IMG/VR virus record: IMGVR_UViG_3300009129_000022
Location: 1 to 52,012 of that record
Origin: a virus
Direction: 5' to 3' (one strand)
DNA length: 52,012 bases
Part shown: positions 1 through 9,700 of the stretch, piece after piece
Position numbering within the stretch: position 1 is the stretch's first letter
Layout: the number at the start of each line of letters is the position of its first letter
The notes under the pieces: generated by a model
Told to the model about the DNA's origin: nothing
The model's database searches: none
Seen by the model: the letters and a program-made list of their open reading frames with translations, nothing else
Translations under genes and position numbers: made by a program

Positions 1-399
1 CCTGAAGGCGAGATGGATATGGGTATGGATGAAGAGGGCGCTGAAGAGTTAGCTCCCGAAGCTGTTTCTGCCGTAGAAGACGCACTAGAAACCATGCTTG
101 ATGCCATGGGAAGTGCCTTAGAACCATATGGTGTCGTGATGGATGCTGAGCGCTCCGAAGGCGGCGACGAAGAATTAGAGATGGACGCTGAACTCGAAGA
201 GCCAGGGGGAGAAGAGATGGAAATGGACATCGACGCTGACATATCTCCCGAAGGTGGAGAAGAGGTTGTAGCGGACGAAGAAGAGATGGTAGCCGAAGTG
301 GCACGGCGAGTGGCTGCACGTTTGATGCGGGAGTCTCGTCGCGCAAAGATGGCTGACACACTAACAGAACGAATTATGAAAAGATTGCTAGTAAAGTAG
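1..399 (+). CDS. Acidic phage protein, C-terminal part only
   Basis: The frame is open from the first base, so the gene begins left of the window and only about 132 C-terminal codons are seen. The protein is rich in Glu, Asp and Met for about 90 residues, then switches to a basic helix with many Arg and Lys that ends in RIMKRLLVK. A long acidic stretch followed by a basic amphipathic tail occurs in phage scaffold-like and core proteins, and the scaffold-like gene at 50108 is similarly acidic. Function is not established. A strong promoter starts at the stop codon. Confidence 0.75.
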   Translation, partial: PEGEMDMGMDEEGAEELAPEAVSAVEDALETMLDAMGSALEPYGVVMDAERSEGGDEELEMDAELEEPGGEEMEMDIDADISPEGGEEVVADEEEMVAEVARRVAARLMRESRRAKMADTLTERIMKRLLVK

Positions 400-428
400 T
401 TGACAAAAAAACTACAAGCTGTTATAAT
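400..428 (+). promoter_or_regulatory. Consensus sigma70 promoter
   Basis: TTGACA at 400-405, a 17-nt spacer and TATAAT at 423-428 give a perfect match to the bacterial housekeeping promoter. It lies directly after the acidic protein and 48 bases before the next start. It probably drives the membrane protein, ClpP-like and 527-aa genes. Confidence 0.85.
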
Positions 429-475
429 TAAGCCATCAGTAGAAATACTGGTGGTTATTTTGTGAAAGGTGATGA

Positions 476-874
476 ATGGAGTGGCTTTTATATTTTCTGG
501 CTTTTGGTTTTGGATATCTGACGTGTAAGACGTTTTATTTTTTTCATGCTAATAGAACTGGAATAGTAATAGTAAAAAGCGCCCAAGTTATTAGCCTAGC
601 CATCCTCGCAAAGTCAATGGAAAACTTTGCCTTCTCACGAACTTACAAAATTCTCACCCTCCAAGAAAGCAACGCGAGTGAACAGAATATTAATGCTTAT
701 ACTATCAACATTGATTTGGCTATCGAGTCGTATAAAAAAAAAGCAATAAAGCATATTGTGGAACAGCACTCCAAGTTTTTTAAGGAGATTTTAGATTTTA
801 ACGATTGGGAATCAGGGATGGACTTTTTAGAACAACATAAGGAGGTGGCTCATGCATTCCTCGCTGAAGAGTAA
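476..874 (+). CDS. Membrane-anchored hypothetical protein, 132 aa
   Basis: The first 18 or so residues are hydrophobic and aromatic (MEWLLYFLAFGFGYLTC), which predicts an N-terminal membrane anchor. The rest is a soluble, helical, charged domain. The start is the ATG at 476; an out-of-frame ATG at 472 gives only 18 codons. An AAAGGTGATG sequence just upstream can act as ribosome binding site. The gene overlaps the ClpP-like gene by 23 nt, so the two are probably translated together. The protein resembles uncharacterised proteins I associate with marine phages; its function is unknown. Confidence 0.8.
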   Translation: MEWLLYFLAFGFGYLTCKTFYFFHANRTGIVIVKSAQVISLAILAKSMENFAFSRTYKILTLQESNASEQNINAYTINIDLAIESYKKKAIKHIVEQHSKFFKEILDFNDWESGMDFLEQHKEVAHAFLAEE

Positions 875-1523
875 TGTATTAGACATATTAAAAGAAAAGC
901 TGCGAAACTTTTTTGAAGCGACTGAGGAAAAACCTGAAGAGAAAAAAATAGTGCTGGTTGATCCTTCCAAGTTGCAAGGAGGGGAGCCAGAGATTAACTT
1001 GAGGACAATCGGCTTGTTCTCTGACATACTAGAGGAGCCCATAGCCGAATTAGTTCATGCGCTTTTATATATGAATGAAACGAACAAAGGCAAAGAAGAA
1101 GAAGACAAAGAGTCTATTGAGTTTTATCTGTCTACCTACGGTGGCTCTGCTGATGATATGTTTGCATTATATGATATAATGAAAAATATCCAGAAGACAA
1201 CAGAGATTCATACCGTAGGTGTTGGAAAGGTTATGTCGGCCGGCGTACCACTGCTTGCTTGCGGAACAAAGGGCAAGCGTAGGATTGCAAAGAACTGCCG
1301 TATTATGATTCATTCAGTAAGTGCCGGCAACCAGGGAAATATTCATGATCTCGTTAACGAATTAGAGGCGGTCGAAGAACTACAAAAAATGTACATAAAT
1401 TGTTTAGTAGAGGAAACAAAAATGACGGAATCTCAACTTAAAAAAATGTTAAAACGTAAAGTGAATGTCTATTTATCTGCAGAGCAAGCAATTAAGTTAG
1501 GAATCGCTGACGAAATATTATGA
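852..1523 (+). CDS. clpP: ClpP-like serine protease with Asn at the catalytic Asp position
   Basis: The 223-residue length, the MSAG segment around Ser129, the following GTKGKR and the IMIHS segment with His154 match the ClpP/crotonase fold and place the catalytic Ser and His. The YGGSADD segment near residue 96 fits the ClpP oxyanion strand. Where ClpP has the third catalytic residue (RDxFLSA in E. coli) this protein reads KVNVYLSA, so Asp is replaced by Asn205. It may be an altered protease or use another acid. No Clp ATPase is nearby. Possible roles are prohead maturation or host protein turnover. AAGGAGGTGG lies just before the ATG. Confidence 0.88.
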   Translation: MHSSLKSNVLDILKEKLRNFFEATEEKPEEKKIVLVDPSKLQGGEPEINLRTIGLFSDILEEPIAELVHALLYMNETNKGKEEEDKESIEFYLSTYGGSADDMFALYDIMKNIQKTTEIHTVGVGKVMSAGVPLLACGTKGKRRIAKNCRIMIHSVSAGNQGNIHDLVNELEAVEELQKMYINCLVEETKMTESQLKKMLKRKVNVYLSAEQAIKLGIADEIL

Positions 1524-1532
1524 GGATAACAT

Positions 1533-3116
1533 ATGTCTGAACTATCTGAGATTTTGAGAAAAGAATATAAAAAGAAAGAAGAAAAGAAGCCTATTGACTT
1601 TTCTATGTTAATGGAAATGGTTGAGCAGCTGTATGATGCCATTGAGCCAGAGGTGATATCAGAGGAAGATGGCCATCGATTTAGTGTTGATATTGATCTT
1701 CCAAAGTTGATTCCAACTGAGTCTTGGGGAGACCCTGGTAGTCAGTCCCGTCAAGAAGTTGAGAGAATTTTTGCTTCTGTTACGGGCGGTGGCAATATGA
1801 GAGCGCGAATTGCACACGTTAATTCTTTTTTGGACCCAGCGGCGGCTAAACGCAAGGCGCCCGGCGGCCAGACGAACACGCTCTTGAATATGATGATGAT
1901 TATCGAAGCACTACAAGCAACGCTCAACGATTATAACGAGGCATCTTCCGGATTTGTATTTGAAGCATTTATGGCAGCACTTACGGGAGGCAGACAAGAA
2001 GCTGGTCGCGTTGGCGGCACTCTCCCAATTGAAGATTTTATCACCGGCGCCGGCGAAAATGTTAGTTTAAAACTTTTGAGCCCTGATACGGTTATTCACG
2101 GTAGCTTTACTAATCTCATTGACTATCTTTTCCTCCGAGGAGGAGGAGGTGTTCCTTCGATTAAATACTTGATTGCCCTTAAAGACACAGAAGGCGACAA
2201 TGTTTCTAAGTTGACTCTCTTTGCTTTTGAAATTACTCGCGAGAATTTCGTTGATGCGATGTTGGGCGCGAAGAATGGGCATCTTCTAGGTGACGCGGTA
2301 GAGGATCTTAGGGTACAAATAAAAGCATACCCACAGGATCCCAAGTTAGCTAGCAAGTGGAGACAAGATATGTTCGATGTCTTGCAGCGAGTTCCAGGCT
2401 ATACCAAAAACAAAGGCATGTTTTATAAGAATGTTGATGAGACGGGTGAATTTGATGAGGATGCCGGAAGCAAACGTGACACTAGCGCACAAAAGAAAAA
2501 GTCTTATGCTCGTGTACTACAGCAGGGCACTCAAGTAGAAGCTTATAATGTCGGAAGACAAGCCGCACTCAGTGGGGAAGCTCCAGATGAATCTGTGTTT
2601 ACCCCTGAGTCTGAGCCTGATGTTGATCCGAAGGCATTGAGAGTGCTAAGAAAGAGATATGAAGAGGGCTATGCAAAGGGACTTGAAGACATCGCTGCCC
2701 GGGCCACACAAGAACCCGTAGCAGAATCTATGGGCTACTTTGGGTGTTTTCATGAAGATGAAAAAAGAATGATGAAAGAAGAGTTGCTTCTATTGGAAGC
2801 GGGAAAAAGTGAAGGTGGAAGTCAATGGGGGATAAGTAGAACACAAATGACTGCAATGACGGGACTTCTCCTCACCGAGCATTATGGCGAAATAAACTTG
2901 TCGTCAGAGAATATTAAAAAGATAGCAAAGATATATACTGATAAACTGGGTAAAGACTTAATCTCCTTACTGACGCTTACAAAGGAATTTACAGAAAATA
3001 TTGGTAAATACTATAGCACTGAAGAACGCAGTGAGGCTACCGCAGCTAATTCTACGGCTCAAAAACAAGGCGAAGAAATAGTTAAAACTTTGAAGGCGGA
3101 TCCCCGCGAAGCATAA
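1533..3116 (+). CDS. Large conserved phage protein of unknown function, 527 aa
   Basis: This soluble protein has a charged N-terminal helix and a central region with motifs such as FEAFMAALTGG, GENVSLKLLSP and GSFTNLIDYLF. A low-complexity linker near residues 300-320 and a helical C-terminal third follow. I recognise the central segment as a recurring block in large phage genomes but know no assigned activity. It starts 9 nt after the ClpP-like gene with TGAGGA as ribosome binding site, so it belongs to the same transcription unit. The region around residue 200 has a run of Gly from GGA/GGT codons. Confidence 0.85.
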   Translation: MSELSEILRKEYKKKEEKKPIDFSMLMEMVEQLYDAIEPEVISEEDGHRFSVDIDLPKLIPTESWGDPGSQSRQEVERIFASVTGGGNMRARIAHVNSFLDPAAAKRKAPGGQTNTLLNMMMIIEALQATLNDYNEASSGFVFEAFMAALTGGRQEAGRVGGTLPIEDFITGAGENVSLKLLSPDTVIHGSFTNLIDYLFLRGGGGVPSIKYLIALKDTEGDNVSKLTLFAFEITRENFVDAMLGAKNGHLLGDAVEDLRVQIKAYPQDPKLASKWRQDMFDVLQRVPGYTKNKGMFYKNVDETGEFDEDAGSKRDTSAQKKKSYARVLQQGTQVEAYNVGRQAALSGEAPDESVFTPESEPDVDPKALRVLRKRYEEGYAKGLEDIAARATQEPVAESMGYFGCFHEDEKRMMKEELLLLEAGKSEGGSQWGISRTQMTAMTGLLLTEHYGEINLSSENIKKIAKIYTDKLGKDLISLLTLTKEFTENIGKYYSTEERSEATAANSTAQKQGEEIVKTLKADPREA

Positions 3117-3125
3117 AATAAAGAC

Positions 3126-3154
3126 TTGACATATAATCAAAAAGAGATTATACT
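3126..3154 (+). promoter_or_regulatory. Sigma70-type promoter for GroEL
   Basis: TTGACA at 3126-3131, a 17-nt spacer and TATACT at 3149-3154 sit in the gap between the 527-aa gene and GroEL. The -10 box is 20 bases before the GroEL start, with an AGAGAGGTGAT ribosome binding site between them. Confidence 0.85.
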
Positions 3155-3173
3155 ATTACTAGAGAGGTGATTA

Positions 3174-4745
3174 TTGACTAGAGATTATGACAGCAAACAA
3201 ACTCTACAACAGAAAATTATGAAGGGAGTAAACGTTCTTGCTGACAACGTAGCTTCCACACTAGGCCCCAAGGGGCGCAATGTACTTTTACAGGAGAAAG
3301 GAAAGACACCATTTATTACTAAGGACGGTGTAACTGTGGCGCACTTTGTTGCGTTAGACGATCCCTTTGAAAATGCTGGAGTACAAATTATCAAACAAGC
3401 AGCAGTAGAAACTAATAACACTGCTGGCGACGGGACGACCACGTCCACCGTACTGGCGAGAGCAATCTTAAGAGAATCACAGAAATATGTCGCTTCAGGT
3501 GTCTCGCCTTACGATTTACAAAAAGGAATAGAACTTGCAACTAAAGAAATTACAGAAAAGCTTAGAACACAAGCGCGCCCAGTTAGAAGTTCAGATGAGA
3601 TCGCTCATGTTGCGACCATTTCTGCCAACAATGATGAATCAATCGGAAAACTTATCGCTCTTGCTGTTGATCGTGTGGGTCAAGATGGATCTATTACTAT
3701 TGAAGAGTCGCGATCTTTGGAGACTTCACTAGATGTTACAGAGGGGTTCCGGCTTAATAGTGGTTATTGCGCTAATGCTTTCATCACTGACGAGCGTCGT
3801 GCTACTATGCACCACGATGATCCGTTGCTTCTGGTAACAGATTACAAGATTGATGCAGTAGAACAGATTCTCCCTTTGCTAGAAATGACAGCTAGAGAGG
3901 CTAGGCCGCTGGTGGTGGTAGCGGAAGACATCGACGGACAAGCATTGGCAGCAATGATTATGAACGCAATGCGTGGCACTCTTAAGGTGGCAGCGATTAA
4001 GGCTCCCCATTATGGCGAAGAGCGCCGAACTACTCTTTCGGATCTTGCCGTTTCTACTGGTGCCACATTTATTACTCGTGAATCGGGCATCAAACTTAAA
4101 GATGTAAAAATGATTCATTTAGGCAGTGCAAAATTTATTGAGAGTAATAAATATAATACTACCGTAGTGGGCGGTAAATGTGACTTTGAAATAATAGAGC
4201 AGCGCATAGAAACGTTGAAAAACATAATTAAAGACACCGAAGATTTGAAAGAATGTACAGCAGTTCAAGAAAGAATTGTGCGCCTGGCATCGGGAGTAGC
4301 AGTGATTCGTGTTGGAGGCACAACCGAAGTGGAAATGACAGAAAAGAAACATAGGATAGAAGATGCCCTGGAGGCAGTACGCTCTGCGCAGGAAGAGGGG
4401 ATTATTGCAGGAGGAGGGTGTGCATTGTTGCGCGCCTCTAATACTTTAGTGATTACAGCTAAAGAACGAGACATCGCTATAGGCGCAGCCATTGTACAAG
4501 CTGCATGCAAAGAGCCCATCAGGCAGATGGCTCTGAACGCTAACGAATCTCCAGATTTGATTATTAATAAGATATTGGAATCCGGAGAAGAAAAAGGTTG
4601 GGATTTTAAAAATGGAAAATTGACAGATATGTTAGTGGACGGTATTATAGATCCCGTTAAAGTAACGAGAGTTGCTTTACAGAATGCCGCTAGTTGTGCT
4701 GGCACTCTCATCACAACTAATTATGGTATCATACAAACAGGATAA
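3174..4745 (+). CDS. groEL: Phage GroEL-like chaperonin
   Basis: The protein is a group I chaperonin of 523 residues, somewhat shorter than the 545-550 usual in bacteria. Diagnostic segments are LGPKGRNV (residues 30-37), TKDGVTV (49-55, containing the Asp aligned with E. coli Asp52), AGDGTTT (84-90, the nucleotide-binding loop with Asp87) and EDAL in the C-terminal equatorial domain (the position of catalytic Asp398). The C-terminus lacks a GGM-repeat tail. The start is TTG at 3174, chosen from the AGAGAGGTG upstream and the alignment to GroEL N-termini. No GroES is seen in the window, so it may use a host or distant phage co-chaperonin. It probably folds capsid or other phage proteins. Confidence 0.95.
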   Translation: MTRDYDSKQTLQQKIMKGVNVLADNVASTLGPKGRNVLLQEKGKTPFITKDGVTVAHFVALDDPFENAGVQIIKQAAVETNNTAGDGTTTSTVLARAILRESQKYVASGVSPYDLQKGIELATKEITEKLRTQARPVRSSDEIAHVATISANNDESIGKLIALAVDRVGQDGSITIEESRSLETSLDVTEGFRLNSGYCANAFITDERRATMHHDDPLLLVTDYKIDAVEQILPLLEMTAREARPLVVVAEDIDGQALAAMIMNAMRGTLKVAAIKAPHYGEERRTTLSDLAVSTGATFITRESGIKLKDVKMIHLGSAKFIESNKYNTTVVGGKCDFEIIEQRIETLKNIIKDTEDLKECTAVQERIVRLASGVAVIRVGGTTEVEMTEKKHRIEDALEAVRSAQEEGIIAGGGCALLRASNTLVITAKERDIAIGAAIVQAACKEPIRQMALNANESPDLIINKILESGEEKGWDFKNGKLTDMLVDGIIDPVKVTRVALQNAASCAGTLITTNYGIIQTG

Positions 4746-4748
4746 AAA

Positions 4749-4997
4749 ATGAAAATAACAAAAGGAGATTTATGCTACATCCCACAAGATGTTACATTGC
4801 TTAATGAGCTTGAAAAAGCTCCATCAGAATATATTAAAACTTTAAAACCACAGGCGGCGATTGTCATTGACGATTTCGTGACGCCCACGTGGATAAAAGT
4901 ATTTTTTCAAGGCTCACAATGGTATGTTTCAAGAGAGCAAGTGTATCCAATGAACGTGGAGGAAGTAAATGTTAATCAAGCTAACCGAAGTGTGTAA
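4749..4997 (+). CDS. KxGDLV-family small protein (variant KITKGDLCYIP), 82 aa
   Basis: It starts 4 nt after the GroEL stop. The N-terminus reads MKITKGDLCYIPQDV, then AAIVIDDF and WIKVFFQGSQWYV, a strand pattern like a small SH3-like barrel. It is the only member of the GDLV family in this part of the window and is longer and more divergent than the array members. It overlaps the next gene by 29 nt. No biochemical role is known to me. Confidence 0.8.
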   Translation: MKITKGDLCYIPQDVTLLNELEKAPSEYIKTLKPQAAIVIDDFVTPTWIKVFFQGSQWYVSREQVYPMNVEEVNVNQANRSV

Positions 4998-5265
4998 CAA
5001 TAATGCTATTACATCACAGCAAACTTATACTTTACGAGAGATTTTTATTAATCCCGAACATGTAGTAATGATCCGTGAAGAATCACGAATGAAACAATTA
5101 AATGAACAAGGAAAGCTACCGTCTGAGCTAAATAAAAACCACAGATTTTCGAAGTTAAGCATTAATCGCGGCCACACCGGCTCTGAGATTGTAGTGGTAG
5201 GCGCGCCAGAAACTATTGAAACGGCGCTAAATAAGACTAAAACAAAACAAGTAATAAGAGGTTAA
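4969..5265 (+). CDS. Conserved hypothetical protein, 98 aa
   Basis: The protein contains TLREIFINPEHVVMIREES followed by FSKLSINRGHTGSEIVVVG, an alternating strand/helix pattern. I recognise this as a recurring small protein of T4-related phages without known activity. It is translated from an ATG inside the previous gene (29-nt overlap) and followed after 4 nt by the next gene. Confidence 0.78.
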   Translation: MLIKLTEVCNNNAITSQQTYTLREIFINPEHVVMIREESRMKQLNEQGKLPSELNKNHRFSKLSINRGHTGSEIVVVGAPETIETALNKTKTKQVIRG

Positions 5266-5269
5266 AAAA

Positions 5270-5665
5270 ATGGGACAGAGAATTACTATTCAATATTCAA
5301 TTGATTTGGACGATTTGGGGCTAGAGATATCGCGTTTGGTGAGTCAGGCTGCAGAAAATGTGGAGGAAACGGCTGCATGGCTGAGACATATTATTGGAAG
5401 AGACGCCGATGGAGACATTTTGTCTTTGAATACAGTACGTGAGTTATATGCCACAAGAGAAAAGCTAGAAAAAGTAGATCATTCTTTAACAGATATATCC
5501 ACTCTTATTGCCAGTTATGTTCAATATCAGGCTCAACCGCCCTCGGTACCCAATACAGTGGTTAACTCGGATCCTGAGCAGTCGTCTCCCACACTAGATG
5601 AATCTATCGAAGACTTTAAAAGCACGGTTGCCGATGTAAATCCCTACGATGAAGTCACCGATTAA
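5270..5665 (+). CDS. Hypothetical helical protein, 131 aa
   Basis: The first 90 residues look helical and amphipathic and include RELYATREKLEKVDHSLTD, which can form a coiled coil. The C-terminal third is Pro/Ser-rich and probably disordered. It overlaps the next gene by 17 nt. No family is recognised. Confidence 0.75.
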   Translation: MGQRITIQYSIDLDDLGLEISRLVSQAAENVEETAAWLRHIIGRDADGDILSLNTVRELYATREKLEKVDHSLTDISTLIASYVQYQAQPPSVPNTVVNSDPEQSSPTLDESIEDFKSTVADVNPYDEVTD

Positions 5666-6413
5666 AGAAAATATTAATAGATTTAAATCTTTGGCTGTTT
5701 TAAAAGAGTTGATTCCCAAGGGAAGCGTGATAGACTCTTATTTTCTGTTTTCAGGAGAGCTAGAGTTTAAATTAGCTGAAGCGGAACGATTTGTTATTGG
5801 ACACACCAACAAATATGTGGTGTATGAATTTTGGAAATGTGCTTTAGAGGATCCTGTAAAAATAGAAGCTATGGCTCGATATCTTTATCCTATTGGCACC
5901 AGTGAAGCATTTCACACCTTTCAAGCTCAGTGGCACACTTATAAAGACGAATACGCGAGATCGGCATTGTTTTTTTTACTTAATCGCTGCTCGGAGAGCG
6001 GTTGGATTTCGGCAGGACGGTTTAATGATGAAAATCTTAATCCTATCGCATTCTCCTATTTGAAAAAGTTTTCCCCTAAAAATTTTTTTCTTACCTTTGA
6101 TGATAGTCCCACCTTGATAGAGACACTCCCTCAAGGCTCCCCTCAGAGCGATTATAGGCTCTTCCCCATTGGACAATTTAATTATAACTTATTAGAATAC
6201 GGCAGAAACACAGGACTAGAAATGACACGAGTTTATCATAAACGATTTAGAGAAGCGCTTGAAGAAGTAAAAGACAAGTGGATTGTACTTTATAAATACC
6301 ATCCCCAAGCGCACACTCTCTACAAAGATTGCAACATCCGCATGATTGATAAGTATGGACGAGAAACTCAAGAAAAAGAACAGTGCGAGGAAATGATAAT
6401 TGCCAACTTCTAA
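5649..6413 (+). CDS. Conserved phage protein, distantly reminiscent of D12-class DNA adenine methylases, 254 aa
   Basis: The segment ALFFLLNRCSESGWISAGRF resembles the part of D12/Dam-type methylases after the substrate-binding region. The C-terminal EEMIIANF is like the last strand of that fold. However, there is no DPPY-type catalytic motif and no FxGxG SAM-binding N-terminus. If related, it is a degenerate or repurposed member. The conserved-looking tail (KYGRETQ, CEEMIIANF) suggests a maintained function. It overlaps both neighbours (17 and 14 nt). The family link is a weak visual impression. Confidence 0.72.
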   Translation: MKSPIKENINRFKSLAVLKELIPKGSVIDSYFLFSGELEFKLAEAERFVIGHTNKYVVYEFWKCALEDPVKIEAMARYLYPIGTSEAFHTFQAQWHTYKDEYARSALFFLLNRCSESGWISAGRFNDENLNPIAFSYLKKFSPKNFFLTFDDSPTLIETLPQGSPQSDYRLFPIGQFNYNLLEYGRNTGLEMTRVYHKRFREALEEVKDKWIVLYKYHPQAHTLYKDCNIRMIDKYGRETQEKEQCEEMIIANF

Positions 6414-6750
6414 GATATTATTAGCATGTTTGTTGTTTACTATCGGACAGCTATTCGGATGGTTCCATCTCAACTCTCAGTTTGTATGGGAGTGGTGGAG
6501 AGATAAGCCTATTTTGCCCATTGTGGTGTTCACCTTTCCAGCTTCTTTGTGCTTTTGGTATGGGATGCAGTTAGCATATGCCGAGATGGGGGAAATATGG
6601 GGCCCTAGGTTTTTAATCTTCGCCCTGTCCTATCTTACCTTTCCTTTGCTTACTTGGCATTTCCTAGGTGAGAGTATGTTTACCGCAAAAACTATGACAT
6701 GTGTATTCTTAGCCTTTATAATTGCCTCCATCCAATTGTTCTGGAGATGA
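6400..6750 (+). CDS. Four-helix integral membrane protein, 116 aa
   Basis: Four hydrophobic segments are visible, at about residues 4-21, 39-57, 70-88 and 97-114. This size and topology match small multidrug-resistance/DMT-type half-transporters. The segments are rich in Trp, Phe and Tyr (GWFHLNSQFVWEWW, CFWYGMQLAY). I recall similar small membrane proteins in phage and bacterial genomes without a tested role. It starts inside the previous gene (14-nt overlap) and is the last gene before a candidate late promoter. Confidence 0.8.
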   Translation: MPTSKILLACLLFTIGQLFGWFHLNSQFVWEWWRDKPILPIVVFTFPASLCFWYGMQLAYAEMGEIWGPRFLIFALSYLTFPLLTWHFLGESMFTAKTMTCVFLAFIIASIQLFWR

Positions 6751-6766
6751 AATAGGAAATAACTAA

Positions 6767-6775
6767 CTATTTATA
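6767..6775 (+). promoter_or_regulatory. Candidate late promoter (CTATTTATA)
   Basis: CTATTTATA lies 19 nt before the ATG of the 1441-aa gene in a 44-nt gap. The same word or CTACTTAT(A/T) recurs at 36561, 46546 and 50068 at similar distances before large or structural genes. By analogy with the AT-rich late promoter boxes of T4-like phages, I propose a late promoter element. Confidence 0.45.
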
Positions 6776-6794
6776 GTGTTGGAGTATAATTTAA

Positions 6795-9700
6795 ATGGAC
6801 ATTGCTACTGGAACGTGGTTTAAATACCTTAGAGAGAGTAAAGAAAAGCCGAAAAAGCCGAAATGTAAGACACTTTTCACCGAGATTTCCCGAGAGGAAC
6901 ACGAAAGTCTAACAACCTGGATAATGAACCAGGGAGATATCAATCCCGAGTTGGATGATCTCTTTGGTGGACGCGGCAAGATGCGCGTTGCGTTTCCTAT
7001 GGCTGGACAAGACGGCCGCAACCTAGCACAGATTGTTAGTGCTCTGATGAGTGAGAGTTGGCACCCTCCACGCATAAACAACGCTGGCGTCAAGAAATTT
7101 AAAACAAAAGAAGTCAAACAAAAAGGCAAGCGCCGTGTTGGGGAGTTACCTCCCGACTTTGGCATGCCACATCCTCAAACCAACCCCGATCCGCGTCCTG
7201 TTGAGGAATACTATGAGGACAAATGGATAGCAGAGTTGAACCTAGAAAAGACTTATGACTTCACTATACCTGCTGGCCCGCGAAAAGGCGAAAAAATTAA
7301 AAAGACGGATAAAACCACAATGTCCCGCGCCATCGGCAAGCTCGCGAAACAAGGCAAGATAGATGACGAACTCTTAGAGTGGTGGAATCAGAAGCAGATC
7401 TATTACACTAACGATAATAAATGGGAAGACGTTCAAGAGTTGTTTGATATGACTTCCACGGAACACAAATACTCCATTATTGTTTCCCGTGCGCCTATAG
7501 ATATCCTACGAATGAGCGACATTGGAAGTATTACTTCTTGCCACAGAGAGGGTGGGGAATATTTTCAATGCGCCCGAGAAGAAGCCAGAGGGCACGGTAT
7601 TGTTGCTTATCGTTTGTATACTGATGAGTTGAACAAGCTTTTAGGCGACAAGGGTCCAGTCAAAGAAAGAGCACAAACCATTGTTCGTAAGCATATATTG
7701 GGAAATAAAAACGTTTTTGATGTTTTACACAAGCATCTCAATGATGCTGATGCTTTCGAGTTTGGGGTGGATGCCAATAAGCGACAGTGGTACAGTGTAA
7801 ACAAAGACGTAAAAGCAGCTATAACTTATGATATGGTGCGTGAGGCTATCCGCGCCAAACTTGATGACGAGCCATGGCCAGCACCAGACATAAACCCCGA
7901 TGCAGAGTTAAAGCCTCTATCCGACTTTGATGATCAAGAAATATTCCATGACACAGATCGGGATGTTACCGGTATCATTGCTAACGAGCGTGTGCGCATG
8001 AGAAAGTTTTATGATGCAGCAAACCATCAATACTTTGTGGTACCTGAGCGTGTTCCATATGGTGCTAAGCAGCCAGGGTTTGTTAATGTGGTAACAAGTT
8101 GGGCTTGGGACAATCAAAAAGATTTATTTGTAGACGACGATGGCGAACTGAGTCCGCCGCGCCCACAAGACTTAACACGCTTTGGCGGCTCATACGAAGA
8201 TACGAAAGATGGAACAATATTAAACTATTTCTTTGATGAGGCGCGCCCAGATGAAACCCATGACAAATTTAGAGAGTACAGTGCCACCAATATGCGCCAA
8301 AATACGGGAACAGAAGAGGAAGGCGGCATGGCCGCTCTGGAAGCACAGCTTGAGGAGATGCAAGACGTAGTAGAAGAGATAGTGCAGGCAACTAGTAATC
8401 GCGCCGAACACGTATTGATTTATGGCGAAGCAGAAATAGATGACTATGGTGAAAATATTTATATTAACGGTTCTGGGGAGGTTACCTTTACTTTCCCTGT
8501 CGGATGGGAAGGAAATGTGATACCTAGGGAGACGGGATATTATTTTCCTGATGAAGAGCGCGATGTTAAAACAATACCCAAAGTATATGGCGGCTCAGAC
8601 TACCAATCTAGAAGAGCATTTTCCTCAATCCTTGAAAGGCATATCAATTTTTATTCCCAGGATACCGATTGGAACGTTGAGCCTGCGCTTGGCTCAGGGT
8701 TTGAGTTGCGCGTGCATATGCAGTTTAATTGCGATGACTGCGGCTATGATGTAGACTATTTCGATAGCTTTGCTAATGAGCTTGTGAACGAAATCGATGA
8801 TAAGTATGACGAGATATATGAAAAAACCCGTCGAGAGTTGGTGGATGAAGGCTACTTGCCCCCTAACGATTGGGACGCACTGTTTGACGACATCAAAGAA
8901 TCCAACGAAGAGTTAGAAAACTGGCGCGGATATGGACTCGATGAAGACGAATACGAAGGCGAGGTTACTTTTTACTTCGAGCCGGTTGGTGATGGGGGAA
9001 GACAAAGCGGCGTTATTCCAATGGGCGTTTCCTTCCCCCCAGAACTTGGAAACACTCCTTATGCGTTGGAGAAGATTTTTAAAGATGAAGGGCGTGTAGG
9101 TGGAGGCGCCGGCTTTAGTGGACCTGGGCAAGTATGGCCAGGAGAAGCATTTATGCAGCGCCTAGATATTGTTTTATCAGATTTAGTAGAACAAGCCAAT
9201 GGATATGCCAAGAGTCAATTGGATTTTAACTTTGGTGATAAATATTCTCGCCCTACATTTGAGGGTATTAAGTTTGCGGAAAACGCTCAGTTAAGGTTTA
9301 GATTGGCACAAGCAGCAGAAGAGGGCAAACCTAGGCCTGTTGAGATGTATTTAAAACTTGATATTAAATCTACAGAGTCTAAAGAAGAGATCGAAGGTGC
9401 TCTAACTTTTATGAAATACATTGATCAGTTTCCTGATGAGATTATTAAAGGTATCCGAGACAACTTTAAAGTATTTATGAGCGAGTATGCAGAATACGTA
9501 GAAGCACGAAACGTAAAGATGGAAGATGGCACTACGTTCTGGAGGATGTATGAGCGGATCCGAAGTAAGTTTGAGGCTCAATCCGATCTGGGAAACACTG
9601 ACGCAGAACAAGCAATACTAGTCGCAATGTGGGGACGCGATAACTGGGAGGAGATGAGTAAAGTAGAGAAGTATACTTTAGTTGATAGCTATCTGCGCCC

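Noticed and set aside
5649-6413. Call of a functional DNA adenine methylase
   Set aside because: Only a weak resemblance in one segment; the DPPY-type catalytic motif and the SAM-binding start are missing.
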